Positions 7,958-16,814 of a stretch of DNA of 64,000 nt are shown here, piece by piece. Every line of letters begins with the position of its first letter. Within the stretch, counting starts at the first letter, position 1. The position numbers were made by a program, and so were the translations under genes. Origin of the DNA: Scytonematopsis contorta HA4267-MV1 (GTDB lineage: Bacteria; Cyanobacteriota; Cyanobacteriia; Cyanobacteriales; Nostocaceae); the NCBI GenBank assembly GCA_019359035.1, contig JAHHIC010000079.1:1-64000 (forward strand). Reading direction: 5' to 3'. A model generated the notes under the pieces. The model was not told the origin of the DNA. It saw only the letters and a program-made list of their open reading frames with translations, and did no database searches.

Positions 7958-9292
7958 ATGCCTAACTATGCCAAAGAAAAGAGAGGCAAAGAACGTGCCA
8001 TATGCCTTGTTGAAACACTATTGAGACTTGTTTATACTGACCAAAGTGTAGATATGAACAACTGGATGCAAGGAAAAGTTCAAGTAAAATGGACTTCTTC
8101 GGACATTTTACACGTTACCGGAACTATTAAAGATAAAGGTGGTAAGGATGTTGAAAGCGGTACGACATTAGATAATTTACTCGAATTAGTAAAACACTAT
8201 AAATGTGATAATCATAATTTATTTAATAAGAGAACATCTGAACGAGACGGTCAACCAACCGAAAGCAAACCTATCGATGATATACGAGGTGCTATTAACC
8301 TTTTAAAAGATGGTTACAAGCTTTTAGAAGATGCAAGACTTAACGGTAAAGCAAAAAATAGTAAGTATTGGAAATTCAATATCTTGATAGAAAACAATAA
8401 TGCTCAAAAAAAGACGCTAAAAGATAATCTAGAATTTGTAAAAAAACACTTGGGACTATCCTCTATAGATGCTCAAGATTCTGACAGGTTAACCACAGAT
8501 GCTGAGGATGAAATCCAATCTATAAATGCAAGTACCAATATAGATAATGATACAGTGAAAATTTTATTACGCTCATTGAACTGTGAAAACCATAAGCATC
8601 TTTTTAAACAACAAATGGGAAATGCGGAAGAAGGATTTTTTCTAATTCAGGCAGAAAGAGACGTATATCCTTGGTTATTATGGGTTTTAGAAGAAGACAT
8701 AGCAGGTTTAGAAACAGCAAAACCAGTTAAAGTAAAAATTGACTGTTGGGATTTTGCTAAAGAGGAATCTAATAGTTTATGGTTAAAAATAGGAAATGAG
8801 ATAGGATTAAATAGTAAGTTAAATTCAAATATAAAAAATGAAGTAATTAATACTTTAAATGAATTTTACAAAACAAAAACTGTCATTATTTCTATAGTTA
8901 ATCATAATTGCTTCACACAGAATGAATTAGAAATTTTTTCTAATTTTTATAATGAATTATGTAGTCAGATGACTTTTTTTAGAAAAAAAACTAAATGTTT
9001 ACTCTTATTTTTAATACAAACAGAACAAAATACTATTGAGATTATTCAAAAAGTAAAAGGACTTACCTCACTGAAATTAGAACAAATACCACAAGGTGAA
9101 GTAAACATCTGGTTAGTGAATATGCAAAATAAGAAATTAGATAAAAAAATCAATTTTGAGGTTAATGAGGAAGTACATGAAAAAGTTGCTAATTTTCCAA
9201 ACGCACCTTATAAGGTAATTCATAATATCTGTAGACTGGTGTTTGAAAAAGATATGGTTGATTTTGAAAGTTATTGGAAACATTGGAGATAA
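7958..9292 (+). CDS. Effector-associated N-domain + inactive STAND (iSTAND)-like protein
   Basis: The N-terminal 140 residues match the N-terminal domain of the FGE protein at 13352-14599 (MPN, CLVETLLRLVYTDQ, RGAINLLKDGYKLLEDAR, KYWKFNI). This is an adaptor-type domain joining partners of one system. The C-terminal half (about 195-440) begins VKILLRSLNCENHKHLFKQQ and EGFFLIQAERDVYPWLLWVL, the pattern of iSTAND domains, which lack a normal P-loop. The ATG at 7958 is chosen because the paralog shares ATGCCTAAC and an AAGGTAT 14 bases upstream; a TTG at 7907 would add 17 residues. It is first in an operon with MoxR, vWA and FGE genes. Confidence 0.6.
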   Translation: MPNYAKEKRGKERAICLVETLLRLVYTDQSVDMNNWMQGKVQVKWTSSDILHVTGTIKDKGGKDVESGTTLDNLLELVKHYKCDNHNLFNKRTSERDGQPTESKPIDDIRGAINLLKDGYKLLEDARLNGKAKNSKYWKFNILIENNNAQKKTLKDNLEFVKKHLGLSSIDAQDSDRLTTDAEDEIQSINASTNIDNDTVKILLRSLNCENHKHLFKQQMGNAEEGFFLIQAERDVYPWLLWVLEEDIAGLETAKPVKVKIDCWDFAKEESNSLWLKIGNEIGLNSKLNSNIKNEVINTLNEFYKTKTVIISIVNHNCFTQNELEIFSNFYNELCSQMTFFRKKTKCLLLFLIQTEQNTIEIIQKVKGLTSLKLEQIPQGEVNIWLVNMQNKKLDKKINFEVNEEVHEKVANFPNAPYKVIHNICRLVFEKDMVDFESYWKHWR

Positions 9293-9301
9293 GTTAAGAA
9301 T

Positions 9302-10339
9302 ATGAGTAATACAAAAGAATTAGATTATCAATACACAGGAGAATTCCAACCTGACGAAGAAACTAAAGACTCAGAAGGACGGGTGTATTACCCCTACATA
9401 CCCAGTTCCGATTTAAAAGAAGCAGTAAATTTAGCAATCGAACTCAATCGACCATTACTATTAGAAGGGGAACCCGGTTGTGGTAAAACTCGTTTAGCTA
9501 CGGCAGTTGTCTATGAATTTACGCAAAAATATTTAAAAAAGTCAGAAAATCAAAACCAGGAAAATCAAAATAATACACAAGAGTGGTGGCCTTACTATAT
9601 CTGGAATGTTAAATCTACAACGCGCGCTCGTGATGGACTTTACAGGTATGATGCTGTTGCGAGATTGCGGGATGCTCAATTAATGGGAACTAACCCACAG
9701 CAATTACAAGAATTTCTGGGAGTGGATGAGACTGAACAATTAAAGGAACGGCTAAAGAGTAAGGAAAATTATAGGGAATTGCAACCTTTGGGTAAAGCAT
9801 TAGATAACCCTGATTATCGTCCAATTTTGTTAATTGACGAAATTGATAAAGCAGATAGTGATTTTGCTAATGACTTATTACTAGAATTAGAAGAATTGCG
9901 TTTTGAAATTCCAGAAACTGGAGAGACATTTCCAACCCCAAATAACAAACCAATTATTTTTATTACAAGTAATCGTGAGAAACCTCTACCTGAAGCGTTC
10001 TTGCGTCGTTGTTTGTACTTTTTTGTTGATTTTCCTGAGAAGGAACGATTAGAAGATATTATTAAACAACGTTTTGGTGAAAAAATGAAGAAAAAAGAAA
10101 AACAAAAACTAGTTGAAAAAGCTATAGAACGTTTTTATGAAATTCGCAATAGCCTAGAAAATGTTCCTGGAATTAAACAACCAGGGACAAGCGAATTTAT
10201 TGATTTTCTCACTGCTCTTCTAAATAAAGACGATGTTAAACAAGCACTAAACGATTTAGACGATTTATCTAATAAATTACCTTTATTGGGAACACTATTG
10301 AAAACGAAAAATGCTCAGAATCGTATTCAAAACAAATAG
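9302..10339 (+). CDS. MoxR-family AAA+ ATPase
   Basis: The 345-residue AAA+ ATPase has Walker A GEPGCGKT (56-63), Walker B ILLIDEIDKA (175-184, Asp179/Glu180), sensor-1 FITSNREKPLP and an arginine-finger segment FLRRC. MoxR ATPases act as chaperone-like motors on vWA-domain partners. Here the vWA-like gene follows at 10509 and FGE-domain genes come after it. This is the three-part arrangement (MoxR, vWA, third partner) known from bacterial conflict systems. The gene starts 9 bases after the iSTAND stop, so translation is probably coupled. The short Lys/Gln-rich tail after about residue 320 has no recognised domain. Confidence 0.88.
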   Translation: MSNTKELDYQYTGEFQPDEETKDSEGRVYYPYIPSSDLKEAVNLAIELNRPLLLEGEPGCGKTRLATAVVYEFTQKYLKKSENQNQENQNNTQEWWPYYIWNVKSTTRARDGLYRYDAVARLRDAQLMGTNPQQLQEFLGVDETEQLKERLKSKENYRELQPLGKALDNPDYRPILLIDEIDKADSDFANDLLLELEELRFEIPETGETFPTPNNKPIIFITSNREKPLPEAFLRRCLYFFVDFPEKERLEDIIKQRFGEKMKKKEKQKLVEKAIERFYEIRNSLENVPGIKQPGTSEFIDFLTALLNKDDVKQALNDLDDLSNKLPLLGTLLKTKNAQNRIQNK

Positions 10340-10406
10340 AAAAAATCAACTTACCCAAACATAACTTCTACCATTTACATATGAAGATACACATTATTAT
10401 TCTTAG

Positions 10407-10425
10407 CCCCCCTTATTAAGGGGGG
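10407..10425. repeat. Inverted repeat CCCCCCTTATTAAGGGGGG
   Basis: This perfect hairpin-forming repeat is followed by TTGGGGGG. It sits inside the operon between MoxR and vWA, where it could attenuate transcription, though it has the form of a common dispersed cyanobacterial repeat. Confidence 0.65.
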
Positions 10426-10508
10426 TTGGGGGGATTTAATTATATGCCACTTCATATAAAATCAGTATTACGTTAGTGCGCCACGCACCCTACTTTTTAA
10501 ATAATAAT

Positions 10509-11636
10509 ATGAATAACCCTGAATATGTCAACATCGATTCGCTATTATTAGATTTGTTCCAGAAATTGCGCCAAGCTGGAATGGCTTTAACGCTGGAACA
10601 GTATGAATTATTGCGACAAGCAGTTAATAAGGGGTATGGTTTAGGCGGATGGAAAGATATAAAGCGCGTTTGTCGGTTATTGTGGGTTAAACCCAGCGCT
10701 AATTATGATGCTCGTATTTTTGACCGTGCGTTTGAAGATTATATCCAGCAGCATCATGCCAAAATTCCTTTAGAGACTGAGCCAACACCAAAAAATATTC
10801 CTTCCATCCCCCCTGATAAAAAAACACCATTAAATCTTCCCAAAATTCCACCCAGAAAATCCAAGAATGCGGGAATGCCATCAAAGAAAGCAGAAAGCGA
10901 AAAGGAAGTTCTAGGTGCTGTAAAAACTTCTTCAACAGATACAAGTAATAATTTTAACTTTACTCCTAAAGATTTCCCGATAAACTTGCGCGATGTCGAG
11001 GTAATTTGGCGCCTATTAAAACGACCAGTACAAATTGGGAGGGAGTATGAATTAGATATTGATGCAACGCTTGAGCTAATTGAGCGCGAAGATTTTTCTA
11101 GTGACGTGATAATGCGACCAGTCAGAATTCGTCGAGCCGAACTTTTGTTACTAATAGATGATAATTTGGCGATGATACCATATTTTAGTGCATTTGAGCC
11201 TTTTATTCAGGCAATTAATGAAGCTCGAATTACCCCTGCCAGCATATATCGGTTTACAAGTTATCCTGACGAATTTTTGTACTATTGGCATGATCCAACG
11301 AAAGCCGAAGTAATAACTAATCTATTGCCCAAATTACACCAGAACCGTACAATTGCCTTAATTATAAGTGAGGCAGGCGCCACAATTGGCACTTACAGCG
11401 AACAACGAATCAACGGAATATCAAAGTTTTTAAGTATATTATCTCCCTGCGTTCGCCAATTAATTTGGCTCAACCCTCTACCATCTGAACGGTGGCAGCA
11501 AACTTCTGCTTGGGAAATACACAAAATACTTGATGGCAAAATGTTAACCTATGAACCCGCTGGTTTACAAGCGTTAGCAAAAGAAAATCCACAGGGGAGT
11601 ATGATTAAAATATGGTCAACCTATCCCCATCCGTAA
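10509..11636 (+). CDS. Degenerate von Willebrand A (vWA) domain protein of the MoxR system
   Basis: From the ATG at 10509 the protein has 375 residues. The upstream GTG at 10476 lies in a repeat-like GCGCCACGCACCC stretch and is less likely. The N-terminal helical domain (about 5-75) is followed by a Pro/Lys-rich linker (about 85-150). The vWA-like fold starts at RRAELLLLIDDNLAMIPYF. The MIDAS motif is degenerate: DDNLA stands where DxSxS is expected, so metal binding is doubtful. Such vWA proteins couple MoxR ATPases to a third partner, here probably the next gene, whose start overlaps this gene's end by 25 bases. The partner choice is inference from context. Confidence 0.65.
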   Translation: MNNPEYVNIDSLLLDLFQKLRQAGMALTLEQYELLRQAVNKGYGLGGWKDIKRVCRLLWVKPSANYDARIFDRAFEDYIQQHHAKIPLETEPTPKNIPSIPPDKKTPLNLPKIPPRKSKNAGMPSKKAESEKEVLGAVKTSSTDTSNNFNFTPKDFPINLRDVEVIWRLLKRPVQIGREYELDIDATLELIEREDFSSDVIMRPVRIRRAELLLLIDDNLAMIPYFSAFEPFIQAINEARITPASIYRFTSYPDEFLYYWHDPTKAEVITNLLPKLHQNRTIALIISEAGATIGTYSEQRINGISKFLSILSPCVRQLIWLNPLPSERWQQTSAWEIHKILDGKMLTYEPAGLQALAKENPQGSMIKIWSTYPHP

Positions 11637-13180
11637 CCCAGCCCAGCAACAGAGAAGATTTAATAACTCGTCGTATTCGGGTTGTGGAACAACGCTATGG
11701 GACAGAAACTCTGCTTTTAGCTTACCATGCTGCTTTCCCTCTTACCATCACTTCAGAACTTCTTTACTGTCTGCGCGAAAAGTTTGTTCCATGTCCCTGG
11801 TACGCTGTTGCGGATGTGTTGCTATCGGGGTTATATGAAACTATAGGTTACGACCTGTATGAAATGGATGGAGAAACAAGAGATGCTTTACTTCGCCGTT
11901 TAGAAAAAGAGTGTGGGAAAGACAGACTCTCGAAACTAGCTGATTTTATGTCTCAGTACATTTTCAATCGCTTCAAACAAAATGATAGTGACTATCGCTG
12001 GACACCCTTAGCATATTTTATTGCAGATGGAGAGTATGTTAATGCCATCAAGCAAAAATTGCGAGAATTAATTGCCTCCTCACCTGAAGAACATATCAAG
12101 TGGCAAAAATTGGAAGAAAAATATGCCGACTTATTATCGCAGAAAGGTTTTAAACCGATAATATTAAAAGGCGAGCAACCCACGGATGATATAGAAGAAC
12201 TCGCTAAAGTAATGGGAGTCGAATTAAAACCTTTTGAATTCAACGTAGCATATATCACTTCAAATACCAGCCTAGGTGATGAACCAGAGGAAGAACTACA
12301 ACATGAAGAGTTTGAAACCGTAACTGTAGATACTCGTGGACAAATAATTAATCGAAAACAAAATCAAGCATACTATTATATAGAGTATTTAGGTGAAGAA
12401 GCAGGAAAATCAGCACCCTTGGGAATAGACATGGTAGCAATTCCCGGAGGAACCTTTAAAATGGGGGCGCCGAAAAGTGAACCTGGATATGATGAAAGTG
12501 AAAGTCCCCAGCATCAAGTAACCGTACAGCCTTTTTTTATCAGCAAATACCTTGTAACTCAAGCACAGTGGCGATTTGTTGCCCAACTACCCCAGGTAAA
12601 CAGCGAACTGGGACCAGACCCATCTAAATTTAAAGGCGATAATTTACCCGTTGAGACAGTTTCTTGGTACGATGCCGTTGAATTTTGCGAACGCCTTTCA
12701 GGGTATACAGGCAGAACCTACAGTCTACCCAGTGAAGCTGAATGGGAATATGCTTGCCGCGCGGGTACAACTACACCGTTCTATTTTGGCGAGACAATTA
12801 CAACAAAACTAGCTAACTACAACGGTAAACAAACTTATGGTAATGCTCCTAAAGGTGAATACCGAGCAAAAACAACGCCTGTAGGAGAATTCCCACCTAA
12901 TGCTTTTGGACTGTACGATATGCACGGAAATGTGTGGGAGTGGTGCCTTGATGATTGGCATAATAATTATAAAGGGGCGCCGACGGATGGTAGAGCTTGG
13001 TTTGATAATAATGATAATACTTCTCAAAAAAACAAATATACTGTTATGCGGGGCGGTTCGTGGTTCAGCAATCCCGAGTACTGCCGTTCCGCGTTTCGCT
13101 ACGACCCTTTCGCGGGGCGCGACAGCCACGACTATGTCGGTTTTCGTGTTGTGTGCGGGGTTGGGAGGGTTCTTCGGTAG
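11612..13180 (+). CDS. vWA-MoxR-associated protein fused to an FGE-sulfatase (C-type lectin-like) domain with hypervariable-looking end
   Basis: The 522-residue protein has an N-terminal alpha-helical region (about 8-200, ITRRIRVVEQRYGTETLLLAY) of the sort found in the third partner of MoxR-vWA systems. An FGE/SUMF1-fold domain follows at about 270-522 (IPGGTFKMGAP, LPSEAEWEYACRAGTTTPF, FGLYDMHGNVWEWCLDDW). The end, RGGSWFSNPEYCRSAFRYD then GRDSHDYVGFRVVCG, has the form of a DGR variable region. The formylglycine chemistry is unlikely to be the role; ligand display or sensing is more plausible. The gene overlaps vWA by 25 bases. Confidence 0.7.
   Translation: MVNLSPSVTQPSNREDLITRRIRVVEQRYGTETLLLAYHAAFPLTITSELLYCLREKFVPCPWYAVADVLLSGLYETIGYDLYEMDGETRDALLRRLEKECGKDRLSKLADFMSQYIFNRFKQNDSDYRWTPLAYFIADGEYVNAIKQKLRELIASSPEEHIKWQKLEEKYADLLSQKGFKPIILKGEQPTDDIEELAKVMGVELKPFEFNVAYITSNTSLGDEPEEELQHEEFETVTVDTRGQIINRKQNQAYYYIEYLGEEAGKSAPLGIDMVAIPGGTFKMGAPKSEPGYDESESPQHQVTVQPFFISKYLVTQAQWRFVAQLPQVNSELGPDPSKFKGDNLPVETVSWYDAVEFCERLSGYTGRTYSLPSEAEWEYACRAGTTTPFYFGETITTKLANYNGKQTYGNAPKGEYRAKTTPVGEFPPNAFGLYDMHGNVWEWCLDDWHNNYKGAPTDGRAWFDNNDNTSQKNKYTVMRGGSWFSNPEYCRSAFRYDPFAGRDSHDYVGFRVVCGVGRVLR
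13061..13171 (+). other. Putative DGR variable region (VR1) with invariant 3' block
   Basis: After the RGGSW codons, many codons have the NNC form (TTC, AGC, TAC, GAC, CAC) expected from adenine mutagenesis of AAC-rich templates. The 3' block at 13139-13171, GGTTTTCGTGTTGTGTGCGG and onwards, recurs at 14558-14590 with one change in 33 bases. That is what an initiation-of-mutagenic-homing site would look like. Confidence 0.55.
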
Positions 13181-13233
13181 CCCTTTATACTTTAGTCTTT
13201 TTGCCCTTTGCGCTTTTTCTTTTTTACTTTTTT

Positions 13234-13247
13234 CCGCCGTTAGGCGG
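13234..13247 (+). terminator. Hairpin CCGCC-GTTA-GGCGG downstream of the FGE gene
   Basis: A 5-bp GC stem with a 4-base loop lies 54 bases after the stop codon, followed by TCGATTTTTTCTG. It fits a weak terminator. DGR variable genes can also carry a hairpin just after the VR, so it may serve retrohoming instead; the sequence cannot decide. Confidence 0.5.
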
Positions 13248-13351
13248 TCGATTTTTTCTGCAAAATGTGCTTATTTACAAACGCCAACAAACGCCTAACT
13301 TACGTTAAATTTAACTCATGTACAACGCTGGCGAAGGTATTAAAACTAGAT

Positions 13352-14599
13352 ATGCCTAACAAAGGAGATACAAACAAACAGCGTGCCCAATGCCTTGTTG
13401 AAGCTTTACTAAGGCTAGTTGATACTGACCAAAAAGCAATTCAAGTAACCTGGAATTCTCCAGACACTCTCAAAGTTACCAGCACCATTAATGAAAGGGG
13501 TACAACATCAAAAGATTTGTTCGAGTTAGTACAACGAATTAACCCTAATTTATTTTCTCAGGTTGAACATGTACGAGGCGCCATTCATCTCTTAAAAGAT
13601 TTTGGGCTTTTAGAAGATTTAAGGAGTGCCAACAATTCACCCTACTGGAAATTCAATATCAAATTCAATAATGGTTCAGGGCAAGACAAGACGCTAGAAG
13701 AGAATCTGCAAGACTTAGAAAATCACTTAAATAAAAATCAATTAAATGAAAGTACCAAGTCAGATAATCAAGTAAACATTAAGCGTTATCGGCAAACAGG
13801 AATACATTTTATTGAAAATTTGGGTAATGGAGTTGAGCTAGAGATGGTGTTGATTAAAGGTGGTACATTTACGATGGGCGCCCCTGAAACAGAAGAAGGT
13901 GGCTGTGATATTAGAGAACGTCCTCAACACGAAGTCACACTTGAGACTTTCTTTATGGGAAAATACCCCATTACCCAAGCACAGTGGAAAGCAGTAGCAG
14001 CATTACCCAAAGTTAACCAAGACTTAAAAGAATACTCCCGTCTTAAAGGCGATGACCTACCAGTAGAAAGTGTAACCTGGTACAATGCAGTTGAGTTTTG
14101 CGACCGCCTTACCAAGCATACAACAAGAAAATATAGTCTTCCCAGCGAAGCCCAATGGGAATATGCTTGTCGTGCAGGAACAACTACGCCGTTCCACTTT
14201 GGTGAGACAATAACATCGGAACTAGCAAATTATGATACTAGAGCAACTCCCTATGATCCTTCTGAAAGGCAGCTAATAAAAATAACACCTGTAGGGAGTT
14301 TTGACGCAGCTAATGAGTTTGGACTATACGATATGCATGGAAATGTGTGGGAATGGTGCCTTGATGATTGGCATGATAACTATGAAGGGGCGCCAACAGA
14401 TGGTAGTGCGTGGCTTGATAATAATAATAATACTTCTCAAGAACAAAAAAATACTGTTCTGCGGGGCGGTGTATGGTTCTTAAAAGACTTTAACTGCCGT
14501 TCCACGTTTCGCATGAACCACGTTCCAATGATGAACCTCTACGGCTACGCCAATATGGGTTTTCGTGTTGTCTGCGGGGTTGGGAGGGTTTTTCAGTAG
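13352..14599 (+). CDS. Effector-associated N-domain + FGE-sulfatase domain protein, second variable protein
   Basis: The protein has 415 residues from the ATG at 13352, chosen by match to the iSTAND paralog; an ATG at 13265 would add 29. Residues 1-125 share the iSTAND protein's N-terminal domain (CLVEALLRLVDTDQ, RGAIHLLKDFGLLEDLR, YWKFNI). Residues about 160-415 are an FGE domain (IKGGTFTMGAP, LPSEAQWEYACRAGTTTPF, MHGNVWEWCLDDW). The C-terminal end, NCRSTFRMNH to NMGFRVVCGVGRVFQ, again resembles a DGR variable region and shares constant blocks with the previous gene. The shared N-domain suggests that it binds the iSTAND protein or a common hub. Its own promoter may lie in 13181-13351. Confidence 0.65.
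   Translation: MPNKGDTNKQRAQCLVEALLRLVDTDQKAIQVTWNSPDTLKVTSTINERGTTSKDLFELVQRINPNLFSQVEHVRGAIHLLKDFGLLEDLRSANNSPYWKFNIKFNNGSGQDKTLEENLQDLENHLNKNQLNESTKSDNQVNIKRYRQTGIHFIENLGNGVELEMVLIKGGTFTMGAPETEEGGCDIRERPQHEVTLETFFMGKYPITQAQWKAVAALPKVNQDLKEYSRLKGDDLPVESVTWYNAVEFCDRLTKHTTRKYSLPSEAQWEYACRAGTTTPFHFGETITSELANYDTRATPYDPSERQLIKITPVGSFDAANEFGLYDMHGNVWEWCLDDWHDNYEGAPTDGSAWLDNNNNTSQEQKNTVLRGGVWFLKDFNCRSTFRMNHVPMMNLYGYANMGFRVVCGVGRVFQ
14474..14590 (+). other. Putative DGR variable region (VR2)
   Basis: The segment is bounded by TGG and by the constant block GGTTTTCGTGTTGTCTGCGG. The conserved islands TGCCGTTCC and CGTTTCGC match VR1, while residues between them differ freely and the second island-to-block interval is two codons longer. 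Homology continues past the stop (TAGCCCTT in both). Confidence 0.5.
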
Positions 14600-14665
14600 C
14601 CCTTACATAGCAAAGGTTTTAGTTCTATTCAGCAAATCATACATATTTTTATTGTTCGATAGTTT

Positions 14666-15289
14666 TTAAGCAACTGAGTCAAATACCTGTTGTGCGGTTA
14701 GGTTTAACTGTGGGAAAGTAGGAGATACTATCCGGTTGTTGCCTGTAAATGGTGTCATTTGGTACTCACCATCAATCAACTCACATACAAAAATGGTACG
14801 AACTTTGGGATTACCAATAAATTTACGACCGCCCAATGCAGCGTAGTCAGCAATCCAATATTCAGGAATGCCCATTTTTTCATAGTCACCAAACTTCCTG
14901 TAATAATCGTCATCCCAGTTTGTGCTGACAACTTCTACAACCAGGGGTATAGATACAGGAGAGCATAAAATCGGCTGCTTATCCCAGAGTGCTTCATTTT
15001 TAACGTTGTCGTAATTTTGTACTAAAATATCAGGAGAATAGATAGTTTCGGTTTCTGGTATTTTTACAAACCCTGTTTTGGGTATGCGGTATGGTAATCC
15101 CATTTGCATAAATTGAAACGTAATCTGTGCAGCCAAAAAGCCTACTACGCCTTCGTGTTTACCAGTTGGGGGCGCCATTTCAACAATTACTCCATTGTGT
15201 AACTCGTATCTATTGGGTGAATTTTCGGGATACCTATTGATAAAGTCATCAACGGTATGCGGTTTTAGTTCAGGTAGGGTTTGAGTCAT
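14666..15289 (-). CDS. Uma2-family putative endonuclease (DUF820)
   Basis: The 207-residue protein matches the Uma2 (formerly DUF820) family, a restriction-endonuclease-like fold very abundant in cyanobacteria. Landmarks are the N-terminal TVDDFINRYPENSPNRYELHNG, the SPDILVQ strand with a catalytic-type Asp, and PLVVEVVST with the EVxS motif, followed by DYEKMGIPEYWIAD. It is convergent with the FGE gene and lies between the conflict operon and IscB. Most members are uncharacterised and their nuclease activity is inferred from fold. Confidence 0.85.
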   Translation of the reverse strand: MTQTLPELKPHTVDDFINRYPENSPNRYELHNGVIVEMAPPTGKHEGVVGFLAAQITFQFMQMGLPYRIPKTGFVKIPETETIYSPDILVQNYDNVKNEALWDKQPILCSPVSIPLVVEVVSTNWDDDYYRKFGDYEKMGIPEYWIADYAALGGRKFIGNPKVRTIFVCELIDGEYQMTPFTGNNRIVSPTFPQLNLTAQQVFDSVA

Positions 15290-15346
15290 AAAAATTACCA
15301 GTAATAGTTAACTTATATTTGTAATTTTAGCTTGAATCGACAGAAG

Positions 15347-15444
15347 CCCCACGCCATAATTTTAATTTGGCGTTGGGATGAATGGCGAGGTAAATAACGA
15401 TTCTTCCTTTGAGCGAAGCAATGCATGTCTTTGAGTTATTTACC
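15347..15444 (-). repeat. Pair of hairpins downstream of iscB (possible IS200/IS605-type right end)
   Basis: The first inverted repeat is CCCCACGCC...GGCGTTGGG (15347-15377). The second has 10-base arms GGTAAATAAC / GTTATTTACC (15389-15398 and 15435-15444). Both lie just past the iscB stop on its 3' side. Single-strand hairpins mark the ends of IS200/IS605-like elements, so this may be the element end or a terminator. Confidence 0.5.
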
Positions 15445-15459
15445 AAAATATTCTCAAAG

Positions 15460-16800
15460 TCAAGAACTCCTGCATCCTTGTTCGCATATACCCACTCTCC
15501 TTTTTATTGATTTAACTTTGTTGATATTTACTACTTTATTTTTTACTCCTGGGTAGTTTGCTAGCTTTACACCTGTCCCCAAATTTTGCATACCGACAAC
15601 TCGATATACTTTATCTTCAAATTCAACATAATCATCAGGACTATATTTGTAACATAATTTCTTAATCCGACGTTGACCTTTAGACACTTTACATTCTCGG
15701 TAAACCCTTAAATTTTCACCATTTAAATTCTTATTCCTTTTTCGTCTCCCTGAAAATAAAATACTCCCTGAAACTTTTTCACCTGTCCTTGAATCAATGT
15801 ATTTTGCATCATAAAACTGCGACATTGAGCGTTTATTCCTGCGTATTTGTTCTAACATTAATGGCTCGGTTCTAATTTGAGTAGTGCCCCCAGCTATTAC
15901 AAACGCATCGTTATGATGGGTTTTCGGTAATTCTAATTTTTCGCGATAAAACTTAGTTTCATAACCATAAGCTTGCTCTGCATTAAAAGCATCTAACAAT
16001 TTACGATAAATAGTAGACATAAAAGTTTCTGGTTTGAAAGATTTAGTTTTTGGTTCCCACCCAAACAAAAACTTACCTTTTTTATGATTTGCTGGAGTAT
16101 GACACTTGTCACAAAGAGTGATTAAATTGCCTGGCCTATTGCTTCTATCTGGTTTTTTCTTCCAATACCCTATATGATGAATCTGTAGGACATCACTTTT
16201 CCCTTTACAATCCGGATTTTGACATTTATAGTTATCGCGATGTCTAATGTAGCAAGTTAAATTGTAGTAACCTAATTGCTCTCCCTCTTGATATCCTTTA
16301 CCTTCTATGTCTAAGTTCTGGATTTTTTGGATGTCAAACTTTGCAGTCTCAATAATAATTTTGCTGATTGGTAATCGCGATTTGATACGCTCAATTAATT
16401 TTATGTGAGCATCAAATTTATGTTGAATTGATGGAGCAATCCATCCTTCTAAACGTCTACGATTGTCGAATCTTTTTATACGATGTCTTAATCTATTTCT
16501 TCTTTGGGTGCGATAATTTGAACGCTCAGTAATGCGCTCAGACACACCTTCTAAGAGTTTTAATTCGCCACCAATTAACTCTGATTTTTCAGTAATTACA
16601 CTAAAACCAATATTCTCATAACCAGCGTCAATACCAAGAGTTACTTCTTGTTTATATCCGCTAGAACCATAAATTAATTGGATAGTAAATGGGTCACGCC
16701 CAATAATTTTAGCTTTTTTGGATGATAAAAGTAACCTCGCTTTACAAGGCGTTGTTGGCATTAAAGGTTGTCCGTGTTTGTTGATAACTAAGACTTTCAT
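15460..16800 (-). CDS. iscB: IscB RNA-guided DNA endonuclease
   Basis: The 446-residue protein has the IscB layout. The N-terminal PLMP domain (HGQPLMPTTPCKARLLL, 9-25) is followed by RuvC-I with Asp58 (LGIDAG), an Arg-rich bridge helix (about 92-116) and RuvC-II Glu151 (IIIETAKF). An HNH domain (about 190-242) has zinc cysteines Cys193, Cys198, Cys230 and Cys233 and the HH pair at 208-209. RuvC-III follows with HHND (Asp298), then a C-terminal TAM-interaction region. All nuclease residues are present, so double-strand cleavage guided by an omega-RNA is expected. No TnpA (Y1 transposase) gene is adjacent, so the unit is non-autonomous or domesticated. Confidence 0.92.
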   Translation of the reverse strand: MKVLVINKHGQPLMPTTPCKARLLLSSKKAKIIGRDPFTIQLIYGSSGYKQEVTLGIDAGYENIGFSVITEKSELIGGELKLLEGVSERITERSNYRTQRRNRLRHRIKRFDNRRRLEGWIAPSIQHKFDAHIKLIERIKSRLPISKIIIETAKFDIQKIQNLDIEGKGYQEGEQLGYYNLTCYIRHRDNYKCQNPDCKGKSDVLQIHHIGYWKKKPDRSNRPGNLITLCDKCHTPANHKKGKFLFGWEPKTKSFKPETFMSTIYRKLLDAFNAEQAYGYETKFYREKLELPKTHHNDAFVIAGGTTQIRTEPLMLEQIRRNKRSMSQFYDAKYIDSRTGEKVSGSILFSGRRKRNKNLNGENLRVYRECKVSKGQRRIKKLCYKYSPDDYVEFEDKVYRVVGMQNLGTGVKLANYPGVKNKVVNINKVKSIKRRVGICEQGCRSS

Positions 16801-16814
16801 GTTTTTATTTGTAA

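Noticed and set aside
10476-10508. GTG start for the vWA gene
   Set aside because: It falls in a repeat-like GCGCCACGCACCC stretch; the ATG at 10509 gives the conserved N-terminus.
12900-13298. Alternative-frame proteins over the FGE end
   Set aside because: They overlap the well-supported FGE gene in another frame and are shadows.
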